NCBI RefSeq assembly: GCF_009928525.1
Contig: NZ_JAABOK010000004.1
Coordinates: 124,001-188,000 of the forward strand
DNA: 64,000 nucleotides
From: Chitinophaga solisilvae
GTDB lineage: Bacteria; Bacteroidota; Bacteroidia; Chitinophagales; Chitinophagaceae
Direction of reading: 5' to 3'
The notes below the pieces were generated by a model. It worked only from the letters and a program-made list of their open reading frames with translations. It was not told where the DNA came from and searched no databases. Position 1 is the stretch's first letter. Every line of letters starts with the position of its first letter. The translations under genes and the position numbers were made by a program. This document shows, piece by piece, positions 9,555 to 18,158 of the stretch.

Positions 9555-11309
9555 ATGAAAAGAATCAATATCATCGCAATATGCCTGCTGCTGCTGATCT
9601 TCAGCTCCTGCAGCAAATTCATGGACCGGGAGCCGCTGGCAAAAATAAATCCCGATAATTTCTTCAAGACAGAGAAAGACCTGAAATTATATACCAACTC
9701 CTTCTACACTATGATACCTGATGCAGAAGGCGTTTACAACGAGGACATGGACAACGTGGTGAAATCCAGCGTATCCGAATTTCTCACCGGCCGCCGCCAG
9801 GTGCCTGTTACCGGTGGTGGCTGGACCTGGACAGAGCTGAGAAAAATCAATTACTTCCTGGTGAACTGCAACAGGGTATTGCCTTTCAGCACCACCCGCA
9901 AATACATCGGCGCCGCCAGGTTTTTCCGCGCCTGGTTTTATTTTGAAATGGTCAGAAAATTCGGTGACCTGCCCTGGTACAACACGCCCCTGGATGGCGC
10001 TGACGCTGCCGCCCTGCAAAAGCCCCGCGATCCGCGCCAGCTGATTATGGACTCCGTACTGGCGGATATTGACTTTGCTATCGCCAACCTCGATGTGGTA
10101 AAAAGCAATGAACAGGTAAACAAATGGACGGCGCTTGCACTCAAATCCCGCATATGCCTGTTTGAAGGTACCTTCCGTAAATATCATAAGGAAGAAAATT
10201 TCAATCTTCCTGATGAAAATAAATTCCTGCAGGCCGCGGCTGACGCAGCGAATGAACTGATGGCCAGCGGACAGTACAAACTGTTCGCCGGTAATCCCAA
10301 TACGGCTTACCGTGATTTGTTTGCTTCCAAAAATGCCAACCCGGATGAAGTTATCCTGGCCAGAAAATTCAGTGGCACCCTGCAGATTTATCATAACGCC
10401 AACTACTATACGATTACGGCGTCCTATGGCCAGCCCGGACTGGAAAAGAGTTTCGTTAACAGCTACCTCATGAAGGACGGCTCCCGTTTTACAGATAAGC
10501 CCAACTTCGATAAAATCCAGTTTTATGAAGAATGCCAGAACCGTGATCCGAGACTGTCACAGACTATCCGCACCCCCGGTTATACCAGGATCGGTAACAC
10601 CAACAAACTGGTGCCTGACTTCGGAGCTTCTGTAACCGGTTACCAGCTTATCAAATATGTAACAGACGAAACGCAGGATTCTTACGTGAAAAATGATAAC
10701 GATATGCCGGTATTCCGTTACGCAGAAGTATTGCTCAACTATGCAGAGGCCAAAGCAGAACTCGGACAGCTGAGCCAATCGGATATCGATAAATCCATCA
10801 AACTGCTGCGCGACCGCGTGGGTATGCCCAATCTCAATGTAGCTGCTGCCAGCGCCAGCCCCGATCCATATGAACTGGCCCGCTATCAGGAAAAAGGCCG
10901 TCTGAATGGCGTAATCCTCGAAGTCCGCCGTGAGCGCAGAATAGAACTGGTAATCGAAAACTTCAGATGGATGGACATCAGCCGTTGGAAAGAAGGTACC
11001 ATGCTCACTAAACAGTTCAAAGGCATGTACTTCCCCGGCCCCGGTGAATTTGACCTCGACAACGACGGTAAAACAGATGTAGTCATCTACGAGGGCACAA
11101 AGCCCAATGGTCCCAAAGGCCCGGCCTACCTGAAACTAGGCACTGAAATAAACCTGGAAAACGGTAATTCCGGCGGCTCCATCGTGGTAAACCGCAATAT
11201 CACCAAAGAATTCAACGAAAAACGCGATTACCTGTACCCGATACCTATACAGGAACGCACGTTGAACAAGAACCTTTTGCAGAACCCGAACTGGCCGACA
11301 GGCATGTAA
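9555..11309 (+). CDS. SusD/RagB family nutrient-binding outer-membrane lipoprotein
   Basis: A 584-residue surface lipoprotein partner of the preceding SusC. The lipobox is IFSSC, so Cys20 is the lipidated residue. The helical SusD core with TPR-like repeats is visible (ARFFRAWFYFEMVRKFGDLPW near residues 117-138; PVFRYAEVLLNYAEAKAELG; RRERRIELVIENFRWMDISRW), and it ends with the family pattern YLYPIPIQE..LN.NLLQNPNW. It would cap the SusC barrel and bind the ligand. It ends just before a long inverted repeat that separates it from convergent minus-strand genes. Confidence 0.95.
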   Translation: MKRINIIAICLLLLIFSSCSKFMDREPLAKINPDNFFKTEKDLKLYTNSFYTMIPDAEGVYNEDMDNVVKSSVSEFLTGRRQVPVTGGGWTWTELRKINYFLVNCNRVLPFSTTRKYIGAARFFRAWFYFEMVRKFGDLPWYNTPLDGADAAALQKPRDPRQLIMDSVLADIDFAIANLDVVKSNEQVNKWTALALKSRICLFEGTFRKYHKEENFNLPDENKFLQAAADAANELMASGQYKLFAGNPNTAYRDLFASKNANPDEVILARKFSGTLQIYHNANYYTITASYGQPGLEKSFVNSYLMKDGSRFTDKPNFDKIQFYEECQNRDPRLSQTIRTPGYTRIGNTNKLVPDFGASVTGYQLIKYVTDETQDSYVKNDNDMPVFRYAEVLLNYAEAKAELGQLSQSDIDKSIKLLRDRVGMPNLNVAAASASPDPYELARYQEKGRLNGVILEVRRERRIELVIENFRWMDISRWKEGTMLTKQFKGMYFPGPGEFDLDNDGKTDVVIYEGTKPNGPKGPAYLKLGTEINLENGNSGGSIVVNRNITKEFNEKRDYLYPIPIQERTLNKNLLQNPNWPTGM

Positions 11310-11321
11310 GGTGGAAATTGC

Positions 11322-11445
11322 TAATTAATTACGAATTACGAATTGCGAATTACGAATGTAAGGCGAAGACCGAAGCGGATTCTATATTTGATCTTTGCTT
11401 CGGTCTTCGCCTTACATTCGTAATTCGCAATTCGTAATTAATTAA
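11322..11445. repeat. Long intergenic inverted repeat, family A copy 1
   Basis: Arms made of iterated acgaatt/gcgaatt units plus aatgtaaggcgaagaccga pair with the complement ending taattcgcaattcgtaatta; the apical loop is ~20 bases. The left arm carries one extra acgaatt unit. It lies between the convergent ends of the SusD gene and the exported-protein gene, where it could stop or stabilise both mRNAs. Confidence 0.85.
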
Positions 11446-11455
11446 AATGAACCAA

Positions 11456-12412
11456 TCACTGCCTGGGTTTCCCCTTCGGCTCAAGGTCTTCCGCCGATTT
11501 CGGGTTCATCATGCTTTTCTTTTTCTGGTCGAGCGGCATGGGAACGGGAGCGCCTTTTCCCAGCGGGATGGCGTCGTGGAAGATTTTATTGATATGTACC
11601 CATTTGCCGGCTTTCCATTTGAAGCCTTCGTAATCCATGTCGGATACGTAGGTGAATTTTTTGGCGGGTTCATTTGTTTCTGAAATGAGGTGGTCATATA
11701 CGATCATGTCCAGCTCTTTGTTGTAGTTGAGGGTGGCGGTGCTTTCCTTTTTATATTCAATGATAAAGCGGTTGCGTACGGGCCCTGGTACAGAGTCTTC
11801 TGCATAGCTGAAGTAAGCGCCGCCAAATACGGGGGCTCCGTTTTTAAAGGTCAGCATTTCCACTATTTTCTTCTGGCTGCGCGGGTTGTTGGCGTCCCAT
11901 CCGAAGAGGGTGTAGTATTCCTGGTTAAAGTAATGCCGTTGTGATACGGCATAGTACAGGCAGCCATACCAGGCTTTGTTGCTGGTGACGGTGTCGGTAT
12001 TGGTAATAAAATCGGAAACGTCGAAGAGCGGGAACAGTTGTAGCTTTCCGTCGCGCGTATTCATCTGTATGGCGCCATAGTGGCGGTAGAAGCCTGTTTC
12101 ACGTTCCAGCGCCCAGGTGAATATGCGGAAGCTGCTGTCCTGCGGATATTGAATAGAAACTGTTTTCAGGGAGTCGAAAGGGAAGCGGAAAGAATAGGTT
12201 GTTTTGAGTGCGCGCACCAGCGTGGGAATAAATTGTTCGGTGGCTTTTTCGCGGGCGGCATCGCCTTTACCGTTGAATATTTCATAGCTGAGGCGCTGCA
12301 GGGTATCCTGTGCTTTCCGCAAAGTGGTATGACCGGCAGCATCCGGTCTTTGTGCGTGTACAGCCAGGGCAGGAGCCAGGATGCAGAGTGACAGTAATAG
12401 TTTTTTTACCAT
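11456..12412 (-). CDS. Exported protein of unknown function
   Basis: A 318-residue protein with a clear Sec signal peptide (KKLLLSLCILAPALAVHA, cleavage before Gln). I do not recognise a named domain. The body is mixed alpha/beta with YGAIQMNTRDGKLQLFPLFDVSD and a repeated aromatic pattern. The C-terminus is rich in Lys, Pro and Gln. Similar-looking uncharacterised exported proteins occur in Chitinophagaceae, but I cannot name a family. It lies 27 bases downstream of gmhB on the same strand and may be the last gene of the heptose transcript, though nothing in it points to glycan work. Confidence 0.7.
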   Translation of the reverse strand: MVKKLLLSLCILAPALAVHAQRPDAAGHTTLRKAQDTLQRLSYEIFNGKGDAAREKATEQFIPTLVRALKTTYSFRFPFDSLKTVSIQYPQDSSFRIFTWALERETGFYRHYGAIQMNTRDGKLQLFPLFDVSDFITNTDTVTSNKAWYGCLYYAVSQRHYFNQEYYTLFGWDANNPRSQKKIVEMLTFKNGAPVFGGAYFSYAEDSVPGPVRNRFIIEYKKESTATLNYNKELDMIVYDHLISETNEPAKKFTYVSDMDYEGFKWKAGKWVHINKIFHDAIPLGKGAPVPMPLDQKKKSMMNPKSAEDLEPKGKPRQ

Positions 12413-12439
12413 AGCTATTATACGGATAGGAAGACAGAA

Positions 12440-12961
12440 TTATTGTATGCTTTGTGCAAACTGCAGCAGGTCGTCGCAGCGCTGGTCAATCAGCGGATGC
12501 GGGAAGGGTGTTTCCGGCCGGGTAGAGGGAATGAATATGGTGCGCATGCCCATATTTTTTCCAAACTGCATATCACTCAGGGTATTGCCTACCATGACGG
12601 CCTGGGAAAAATCGATTTCCGGAAAATCCTGCTGTGCCTGTAAGGCCATACCGGTTGCGGGTTTGCGGCAGGGGCTGCTGCTGTCAATATCCGGACAGAA
12701 ATATATTTTATCGATACGCCCGCCATGAGCGCGGATGGCATCCAGCATCTGCGCATGTATTTCGTTGAGGCCTGCGGTGGTTAATAGTCCGCGTCCGATG
12801 CATCGTTGGTTGGTTGTAATAAAGATGCGGCTGAAATGCTTTGCCAGCAGGGGCATAGCTTCCAGCACGCCGGCGCTGAAGTGGAACATATCCGGCCGCA
12901 GCACATAGCTGTCACGGATTTCGTCGTTAATCACCCCATCTCTGTCTAAAAATAAATACAT
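12440..12961 (-). CDS. gmhB: D-glycero-D-manno-heptose 1,7-bisphosphate 7-phosphatase
   Basis: A 173-residue HAD-superfamily phosphatase that removes the 7-phosphate of heptose bisphosphate. Motif I is FLDRDGVIND (nucleophile and acid Asp residues near the N-terminus), motif II ITTNQ, and motif IV GNTLSDMQFG. The loop that in many GmhB proteins holds zinc with four ligands is reduced here (FCPDIDSSSPCRKP, two Cys), so zinc binding is doubtful. I place the start at 12961, one base after the hddC stop. A longer frame exists, but it would run into hddC and the HAD motif starts right at this Met. Together with hddA, gmhA and hddC it completes the pathway. Confidence 0.88.
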   Translation of the reverse strand: MYLFLDRDGVINDEIRDSYVLRPDMFHFSAGVLEAMPLLAKHFSRIFITTNQRCIGRGLLTTAGLNEIHAQMLDAIRAHGGRIDKIYFCPDIDSSSPCRKPATGMALQAQQDFPEIDFSQAVMVGNTLSDMQFGKNMGMRTIFIPSTRPETPFPHPLIDQRCDDLLQFAQSIQ

Positions 12962-12962
12962 A

Positions 12963-13658
12963 TTACTGACCAAAAACTTTTTGTGCTTCGCGGTAATCTT
13001 CCGGGATGCCGATATCAATAAAATAGGTATCGCTGATGAAACCGTAGAGCAGCCCGTTGGCTGTTTGCGGCTCCAGTACTGCTTTTTCAAAGGAGAATTT
13101 CTCCGGCAGGGACAGGTTGCTGAGCCAGGTGCTGCTGGTCAGGTAGATGCCCCCATTGATAAGTCCTTCCTGCCGCTGTTGTTTTTCCTGGAAGGCAGTA
13201 ATACGGTTATTACCGTCCAGTTCAACAGTTCCGTAGCGGTCGAAGTTTTTCATGGGCTTTAGTGCCAGTGACAGGGGGCTGCCGGCAGCCTGATGAAAAT
13301 GATAGAAGGCAGAGAGGTCTGCGTCAAAGTAGGTGTCCCCGTTTACGATAAAAAACTCCTCACCGGTCAGTTCCTGCATGGCGAAGAGGATGCCGCCGCC
13401 GGTGCCCAGAGGCTCCGGTTCTACGGCAAAGGATACACGCAGTGGGAGGATGGTATCCCGGCACCAGCTGATGACCTGTTCTGACAGGTACCCCAGCGAT
13501 AGTACGGCATGATCGATCCCTTGCCGGTGCAGGTATTGCAGCAGGTAATAGAGGAACGGATGTTCGCCGATGGGGGCCATGCATTTCGGCTTGTCAGCCA
13601 CTTCAGTGCGCAGGCGGGTTCCCAGTCCGCCGGCGAGTACAATACATTCACGGATCAT
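12963..13658 (-). CDS. hddC: D-glycero-alpha-D-manno-heptose 1-phosphate guanylyltransferase
   Basis: A 231-residue sugar-nucleotide transferase. The signature LAGGLGTRLR..VADKPKCMAP near the N-terminus is the nucleotide-binding loop of the family, and VNGDTYFDADL gives the metal-binding Asp. It is expected to make GDP-heptose from heptose 1-phosphate. The assignment to HddC rather than a generic NTP transferase rests on the neighbours gmhA, gmhB and the GHMP kinase. Its start overlaps the gmhA stop by four bases, which indicates coupling. Confidence 0.87.
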   Translation of the reverse strand: MIRECIVLAGGLGTRLRTEVADKPKCMAPIGEHPFLYYLLQYLHRQGIDHAVLSLGYLSEQVISWCRDTILPLRVSFAVEPEPLGTGGGILFAMQELTGEEFFIVNGDTYFDADLSAFYHFHQAAGSPLSLALKPMKNFDRYGTVELDGNNRITAFQEKQQRQEGLINGGIYLTSSTWLSNLSLPEKFSFEKAVLEPQTANGLLYGFISDTYFIDIGIPEDYREAQKVFGQ

Positions 13659-14233
13659 TCGCCGAACAGGTTGTTTTCAACAATTTCGCAGATGATGTGT
13701 CCGATGGTGATGTGTGCTTCCTGGATACGGGGCGTATCGGTGGAAGGCACGTTGATGAGAAAGTCGCTGCCGGCTTTCATGTTGCCGCCGGTAGCGCCGG
13801 TCATGCTCACCACGATCATACCCTGTTCTTTGGCCACCTTCATGGCTTCCAGGATATTGGCGGAGTTGCCGGAGGTAGAGATGCCTATGAGTACATCGCC
13901 TTTTCGGCCGATACCGCGCAGGATGCGGGCATATACCTGGTCATAGCCATAGTCGTTACCTACGGCAGTCATATAGGAAGTGTTGCAGTGCAATGCTTCT
14001 GCATACAGTGGTGTTCTGTCTTTATAAAAGCGGCCGGAGAATTCTGCTGCCAGGTGTTGTGCATCGGCAGCGCTGCCGCCATTGCCGCAGAAGAGCACTT
14101 TATGATCCTGCTGCAGGCTGTGGCAGATCGTTTCAGCGACCTGCTGTATGGTATGCAGCAATTGTTCATCCTGGCAGATGGCTTCTTTTACTGCGATGCT
14201 TTCGCGGATAGTATTGGCTATTTTCTGTTTCAT
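13655..14233 (-). CDS. gmhA: Phosphoheptose isomerase (SIS domain)
   Basis: A 192-residue sedoheptulose 7-phosphate isomerase. The SIS fold and family motif VLFCGNGGSAADAQHLAAEF and the phosphate-binding STSGNSANILEA are clear, as is the C-terminal EAHITIGHIICEIVE with its active-site His. I chose the Met at 14233 because it avoids overlap with the preceding kinase gene and matches the usual GmhA length; 14239 is an alternative. This is the first step of both ADP- and GDP-heptose synthesis; the partners here point to the GDP branch. Confidence 0.9.
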   Translation of the reverse strand: MKQKIANTIRESIAVKEAICQDEQLLHTIQQVAETICHSLQQDHKVLFCGNGGSAADAQHLAAEFSGRFYKDRTPLYAEALHCNTSYMTAVGNDYGYDQVYARILRGIGRKGDVLIGISTSGNSANILEAMKVAKEQGMIVVSMTGATGGNMKAGSDFLINVPSTDTPRIQEAHITIGHIICEIVENNLFGE

Positions 14234-14258
14234 GTGCATGAATTTTTTGTGGAGCCGG

Positions 14259-15284
14259 TCAGATGCTCCAGGTCTGAATACCATGTTGGGTGAAGTGGTA
14301 GCGTTTCACGTCGCCGCCGAAGTGGCTGAGTGCATCTACTACTGCAAACCTCGTATTTTTAGGGCAATAGAAAATCATGAAGCCGCCGCCACCTGCGCCG
14401 GAGATCTTGCCTCCGCTGGCGCCGGCCCTGCGGGCTGCATCGTATATTTCGTCCAGCTTGCTGTTGGTGATACCTTTGGCCATCTGCTTTTTGTATTCGA
14501 AGCCGTAGTTGAGGATTTCACCGATTTTATCAATGGTGCCGCGCAGCAATGCCTCTTTCATCATAACGGCCTGTTCTTTCAGGTGATGCATGGCCGCAAT
14601 GGAGTCATCGTTTTTGTCGGTAACATTTTTCTGTTGTTCAGAGATGATGGAGGAAGACAGGCGGCTGGTGGAGGTGTAAAATAGCACCAGGTTGTTTTCC
14701 AGCTCGTGCAGGTATACTTCCTTGATACGGAGGGGGTTTACAATCACTTTATCTCCCTTGTAGAACTCCATGAAATTCACACCTCCGAAAGTGGCTGCGT
14801 ACTGGTCCTGTTTCCCGCCGGCCTGCTGCAGGTCTTCTCTTTCGATGGAGTAGGCAAGGTGGGCCATATCATATTCTCCCAGCGGCAGTTTGAGCCATTC
14901 CGCGAAAGCGCCAAGTACGGCCACCACCAGGGTGGAGGAGGTGCCCAGCCCTGATCCGGGAGGGGCGTCCACATAGGTGGTCAGTTTAAAGCCGGTAGCC
15001 GGCAGGTTACCATAATCCTGCTGTACTCTGTTGATGACACCTTTGAGTATATCCAGCTGTCCGTCTAACGGCAGGGGATACACGGCATCGTAGGAGCGTT
15101 GTTCTTTTCTGTCTGCCGATTCAAAAATCACTTTCCCGTTTGTCAGCGGCTCAATGGAGGCGCGGGCATAAAGGGAGATGGTGGCATTGAGGATGGCGCC
15201 GCCGTATAAGTCCGAATACGGACTTACATCAGTGCCGCCACCGGCAAGACCTATACGTAGAGGTGCTTTGCTTCTGTAAATCAA
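14259..15284 (-). CDS. hddA: D-glycero-alpha-D-manno-heptose 7-phosphate kinase (GHMP family)
   Basis: A 341-residue GHMP kinase. RSKAPLRIGLAGGGTDVSPY at the N-terminus and the ATP loop PPGSGLGTSSTLVVAVLGAF are typical of HddA, as is the C-terminal GASGGKISGAGGGGFMIFYC motif. It phosphorylates heptose 7-phosphate at C1 to the alpha-1,7-bisphosphate, the substrate of GmhB. It is 13 bases downstream of the GT4 gene and 25 bases upstream of gmhA, so all are in one transcript. Confidence 0.9.
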   Translation of the reverse strand: MIYRSKAPLRIGLAGGGTDVSPYSDLYGGAILNATISLYARASIEPLTNGKVIFESADRKEQRSYDAVYPLPLDGQLDILKGVINRVQQDYGNLPATGFKLTTYVDAPPGSGLGTSSTLVVAVLGAFAEWLKLPLGEYDMAHLAYSIEREDLQQAGGKQDQYAATFGGVNFMEFYKGDKVIVNPLRIKEVYLHELENNLVLFYTSTSRLSSSIISEQQKNVTDKNDDSIAAMHHLKEQAVMMKEALLRGTIDKIGEILNYGFEYKKQMAKGITNSKLDEIYDAARRAGASGGKISGAGGGGFMIFYCPKNTRFAVVDALSHFGGDVKRYHFTQHGIQTWSI

Positions 15285-15297
15285 TGGTTTAATTTTT

Positions 15298-16437
15298 TTA
15301 GCTGTTATCGGCTAATGTATGAATTTCTTTTGCAAGCCGGGCCCACGAATATTTCAGTTTTTCTGTTTTGAGGGCTGTGACCATCTCCGCTTCATGGTTG
15401 CCGGTAAAATATTTTTCGATGGCTTCCGCGATAGAAGCGGGATCGGGTTCGCACTGAAATCCGACCACACCGTCGGGTACCATTTCCAGGAGGCCGCCTA
15501 CGCGGGTTACCACCATGGGCTTGTCAAAATGGTAGGCTATCTGCGAAATACCGCTCTGTGTGGCGCTTTTATAAGGCTGTACTACCAGGTCGGCGGCACA
15601 GAAATAATTTTTCACGTCTTCTGTAGGAATGAAGTCAGTATGCATGATGATGCGGTCGCCCAGCCGGAGTTCCTGCAGCAGTTGCTGATAGGGGGCAGCA
15701 TCTTCATAATATTCTCCTGCAACGATGGCGTGTACATCCAGCTGCTTCATGCGTTCATCGGCCATCGCTTTGAGCAGCAGATCCAGCCCTTTATACTGGC
15801 GGATAAATCCGAAGAAAAGGATGTAGCGTTTTCCGGGTTGCAGCTGCAGCCGGCGACGTGCTTCTTCTTTGGAAACAGGTGTGCCGTAGTTATCATAAAT
15901 CGGGTGGGGGATGAGAGAGGCTTTCTTATGTGGCTCAAAGGTGCGTAGGTCGTCCAGCACAGACTGGCTCATCGCCACGAAGGCGTCCACCGGTTTCAGG
16001 AAGTATTTGGTAAAAGCCACATCTCCCGGCCGTTTTTCGTGCGGCACTACATTATCCAGCACTGCAATTACTTTTGTCCTGCTGCTTTTTCCCACCCGCA
16101 GTAAGGTTCCCAGGGCAGGTCCCATAAAGGGCAGCCAGTATTTGGTAATAATTATATCGGGATTCATTTTGCGGATCTTCCTGCCGGTAATCAGCCAGTT
16201 CAGCGGATTCACGGAATTGATCAGCCTTTTGATACGCAGTTGTGCTGGCGCAGGGTCGGATGAATACTGGCTTTTGCCCGGAAACAGGAACCCGGGGTAC
16301 TGCACGGTAAACGTATAAATCTCTACATCGTCCGTCTGCTGCAGTTCTTCCGCCAGCCGTTCATTATAAGCAGCCAGCCCACCCCGGAAGGGATAGGCTG
16401 TGCCGAGAATAAGTATTTTCTTTTTAGGAGAAGCCAT
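15298..16437 (-). CDS. Glycosyltransferase family 4
   Basis: A 379-residue GT-B glycosyltransferase. The N-terminal Rossmann half starts KKILILGTAYPFRGGLAAYN. The C-terminal half carries the GT4 donor-site pattern (ILFFGFIRQYKGLDLLLKAM, KPMVVTRVGGLLEMVPDGVVGFQCEPDPASIAEA). It stands at the head of the heptose gene run and may transfer the GDP-heptose made by its neighbours to a surface glycan, but donor and acceptor are not shown by the sequence. Confidence 0.87.
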   Translation of the reverse strand: MASPKKKILILGTAYPFRGGLAAYNERLAEELQQTDDVEIYTFTVQYPGFLFPGKSQYSSDPAPAQLRIKRLINSVNPLNWLITGRKIRKMNPDIIITKYWLPFMGPALGTLLRVGKSSRTKVIAVLDNVVPHEKRPGDVAFTKYFLKPVDAFVAMSQSVLDDLRTFEPHKKASLIPHPIYDNYGTPVSKEEARRRLQLQPGKRYILFFGFIRQYKGLDLLLKAMADERMKQLDVHAIVAGEYYEDAAPYQQLLQELRLGDRIIMHTDFIPTEDVKNYFCAADLVVQPYKSATQSGISQIAYHFDKPMVVTRVGGLLEMVPDGVVGFQCEPDPASIAEAIEKYFTGNHEAEMVTALKTEKLKYSWARLAKEIHTLADNS

Positions 16438-16450
16438 TTTATACTGGTTA

Positions 16451-16596
16451 CAATTACGAATTACGAATTGCGAATTACGAATGTAGAAGCGAAGATATAA
16501 GTGTAGATTAAAGGTGATACTTAATAGCTATCCGCTTTAATCTACACTTATATCTTCGCTTCTACATTCGTAATTCGCAATTCGCAATTCGGAATT
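16451..16596. repeat. Long intergenic inverted repeat, family A copy 2
   Basis: Same acgaatt/gcgaatt arms as the copy at 11322, here joined to a longer copy-specific stem (agaagcgaagatataagtgt and complement). It lies between two minus-strand genes, downstream of the GT2 gene and upstream of the GT4 gene, so it would terminate or process the GT2 transcript. The right arm has a few mismatches (ttcggaatt). Confidence 0.85.
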
Positions 16597-16601
16597 CATA
16601 G

Positions 16602-17555
16602 TTAATTCGATTTGTCCATTCTCGCTTCCACCAGATACGCGTTACGTTCGGGCGCATTACGCGTTACCAGTTCGCCGATAAATCCGGTGAGGAACAGTTG
16701 TGAACCGATAATCATGAACAACAGGGCGAGATAGAACACGGGTCTGTCGGTCATGTTGTATTTATCGTAAAAGAATTTGGCAAAGGTGAGATAGAAGGCG
16801 ATCATGAAGCCGAAGAAGAAGAAGAGGGTGCCGAGTGCGCCGAAGAGGTGCATGGGGCGTTTACCGAATTTGCCGATGAACATGATGGAGGCGAGGTCCA
16901 GGAAGCCGTTGACGAAGCGTTCCAGGCCGAATTTGCTCACACCGTATTTACGGGCGCGGTGTTCCACTACTTTTTCCCCGATTTTGCGGAAGCCGTTCCA
17001 TTTGGCGATGACCGGGATGTAGCGGTGCATTTCGCCGTATACTTCTATGGATTTCACCACTTTTTTACGATAGGCTTTCAGGCCGCAGTTCATATCGTGC
17101 AGTCTGACGCCGCTCATGCGGGTAGTGGTGTAGTTGTATAATTTGGAAGGGAGATTTTTTGTAAAGGCATTATCGTACCGTTTCTTTTTCCAGCCGCTGA
17201 CGAGGTCGTAGCCATCTTCGGTAATCATGCGGTAGAGTTCGGGTATTTCATCCGGACTATCCTGCAGATCGGCGTCCATGGTGATGATAACATCTCCCTG
17301 GGCGGCGCTGAAGCCTTCGTTGAGTGCAGCGGATTTGCCGTAGTTACGTTGAAATTTAATGCCCTTGATGCAATGATTCTGTGCCCCCAGTTGTTGTATT
17401 ACATTCCAGGAATCGTCGGTGCTGCCATCGTCTACCATCCATACCTCGTAGGTAAAATGGTGAGCCTGCATTACCTTGTCGATCCAGGCGGCTAATTCAG
17501 GTAGTGATTCTTCTTCGTTCTTCAGGGGAACGATTACAGATATGTTTAAATTCAT
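16602..17555 (-). CDS. Glycosyltransferase family 2, polyprenyl-phosphate type
   Basis: A 317-residue inverting GT-A transferase anchored in the inner membrane. NLNISVIVPLKNEEESLPEL opens the nucleotide-binding domain. VDDGSTDDS and MDADLQDSPDE are the metal and donor motifs, and QRNYGKSAALNEGF is typical of DPM1/GtrB-like enzymes. Two membrane helices lie near the C-terminus (~232-255 and ~268-290). It likely charges a polyprenyl phosphate with a sugar. A rare AAGGAG ribosome-binding-like stretch precedes the ATG. Confidence 0.9.
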   Translation of the reverse strand: MNLNISVIVPLKNEEESLPELAAWIDKVMQAHHFTYEVWMVDDGSTDDSWNVIQQLGAQNHCIKGIKFQRNYGKSAALNEGFSAAQGDVIITMDADLQDSPDEIPELYRMITEDGYDLVSGWKKKRYDNAFTKNLPSKLYNYTTTRMSGVRLHDMNCGLKAYRKKVVKSIEVYGEMHRYIPVIAKWNGFRKIGEKVVEHRARKYGVSKFGLERFVNGFLDLASIMFIGKFGKRPMHLFGALGTLFFFFGFMIAFYLTFAKFFYDKYNMTDRPVFYLALLFMIIGSQLFLTGFIGELVTRNAPERNAYLVEARMDKSN

Positions 17556-17601
17556 TGCAATTCTCCTTGATATATTTTGCGTCGGGCTATAGCCTTTCTC
17601 A

Positions 17602-18114
17602 TTACAGATTGTCGGACGGCAGATCTGATGCTGATTTCAGATTTTTTTTGCCGATAGCGGCGCCGATCAGGGAACCGATAACCCCCATCATGACATTACC
17701 GAATAAGGTGGTACCGATTATCAGCGGCAGGAATATTTTCCTGGTCATTGCCAGACCCTGTTCTATTACTTCCTCAGATTGATGCTGCTGTTCCATTTTT
17801 TTTCTGGCAGCTTCGAGCGCCTGTTCCTTCATATCGGGGAAGATATAGACCAGCAGCACGGTAAAAATCACGGAAATCACAGTGATGACTGCCGTTGTCC
17901 GGAACCCATTCGCAAAAATGCTGCCGAAAGTACCGCCGACAGCCTGTTTTGAAAAGGCGATGCAGGACAGCACCACGCCTGCTACCAGTGCGATGCCGCT
18001 GAGCCAGCCTACCCAGCTTTCTGTATTTATTTTCAGCAGAAAGGTGGTGATGGAAATCAGGATCAGTACGAGTGCTGTAATTAATCCGTACGCTACATGA
18101 GGTTTGTTTGTCAT
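17602..18114 (-). CDS. DUF4199 membrane protein
   Basis: A 170-residue inner-membrane protein with four predicted helices (around residues 9-28, 37-53, 72-92 and 127-150) and a charged Gln/Glu-rich loop between the third and fourth. Helix arrangement and length match the Bacteroidota family DUF4199, whose role is unknown. It often lies beside a GT2 gene as here. A Gly-rich segment (GVIGSLIGAAIGKK) closes the last helix. Confidence 0.85.
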   Translation of the reverse strand: MTNKPHVAYGLITALVLILISITTFLLKINTESWVGWLSGIALVAGVVLSCIAFSKQAVGGTFGSIFANGFRTTAVITVISVIFTVLLVYIFPDMKEQALEAARKKMEQQHQSEEVIEQGLAMTRKIFLPLIIGTTLFGNVMMGVIGSLIGAAIGKKNLKSASDLPSDNL

Positions 18115-18158
18115 AGTAACAAGTTGTTTAAGTATAATAGGTATAAGTTGGCAACTGT

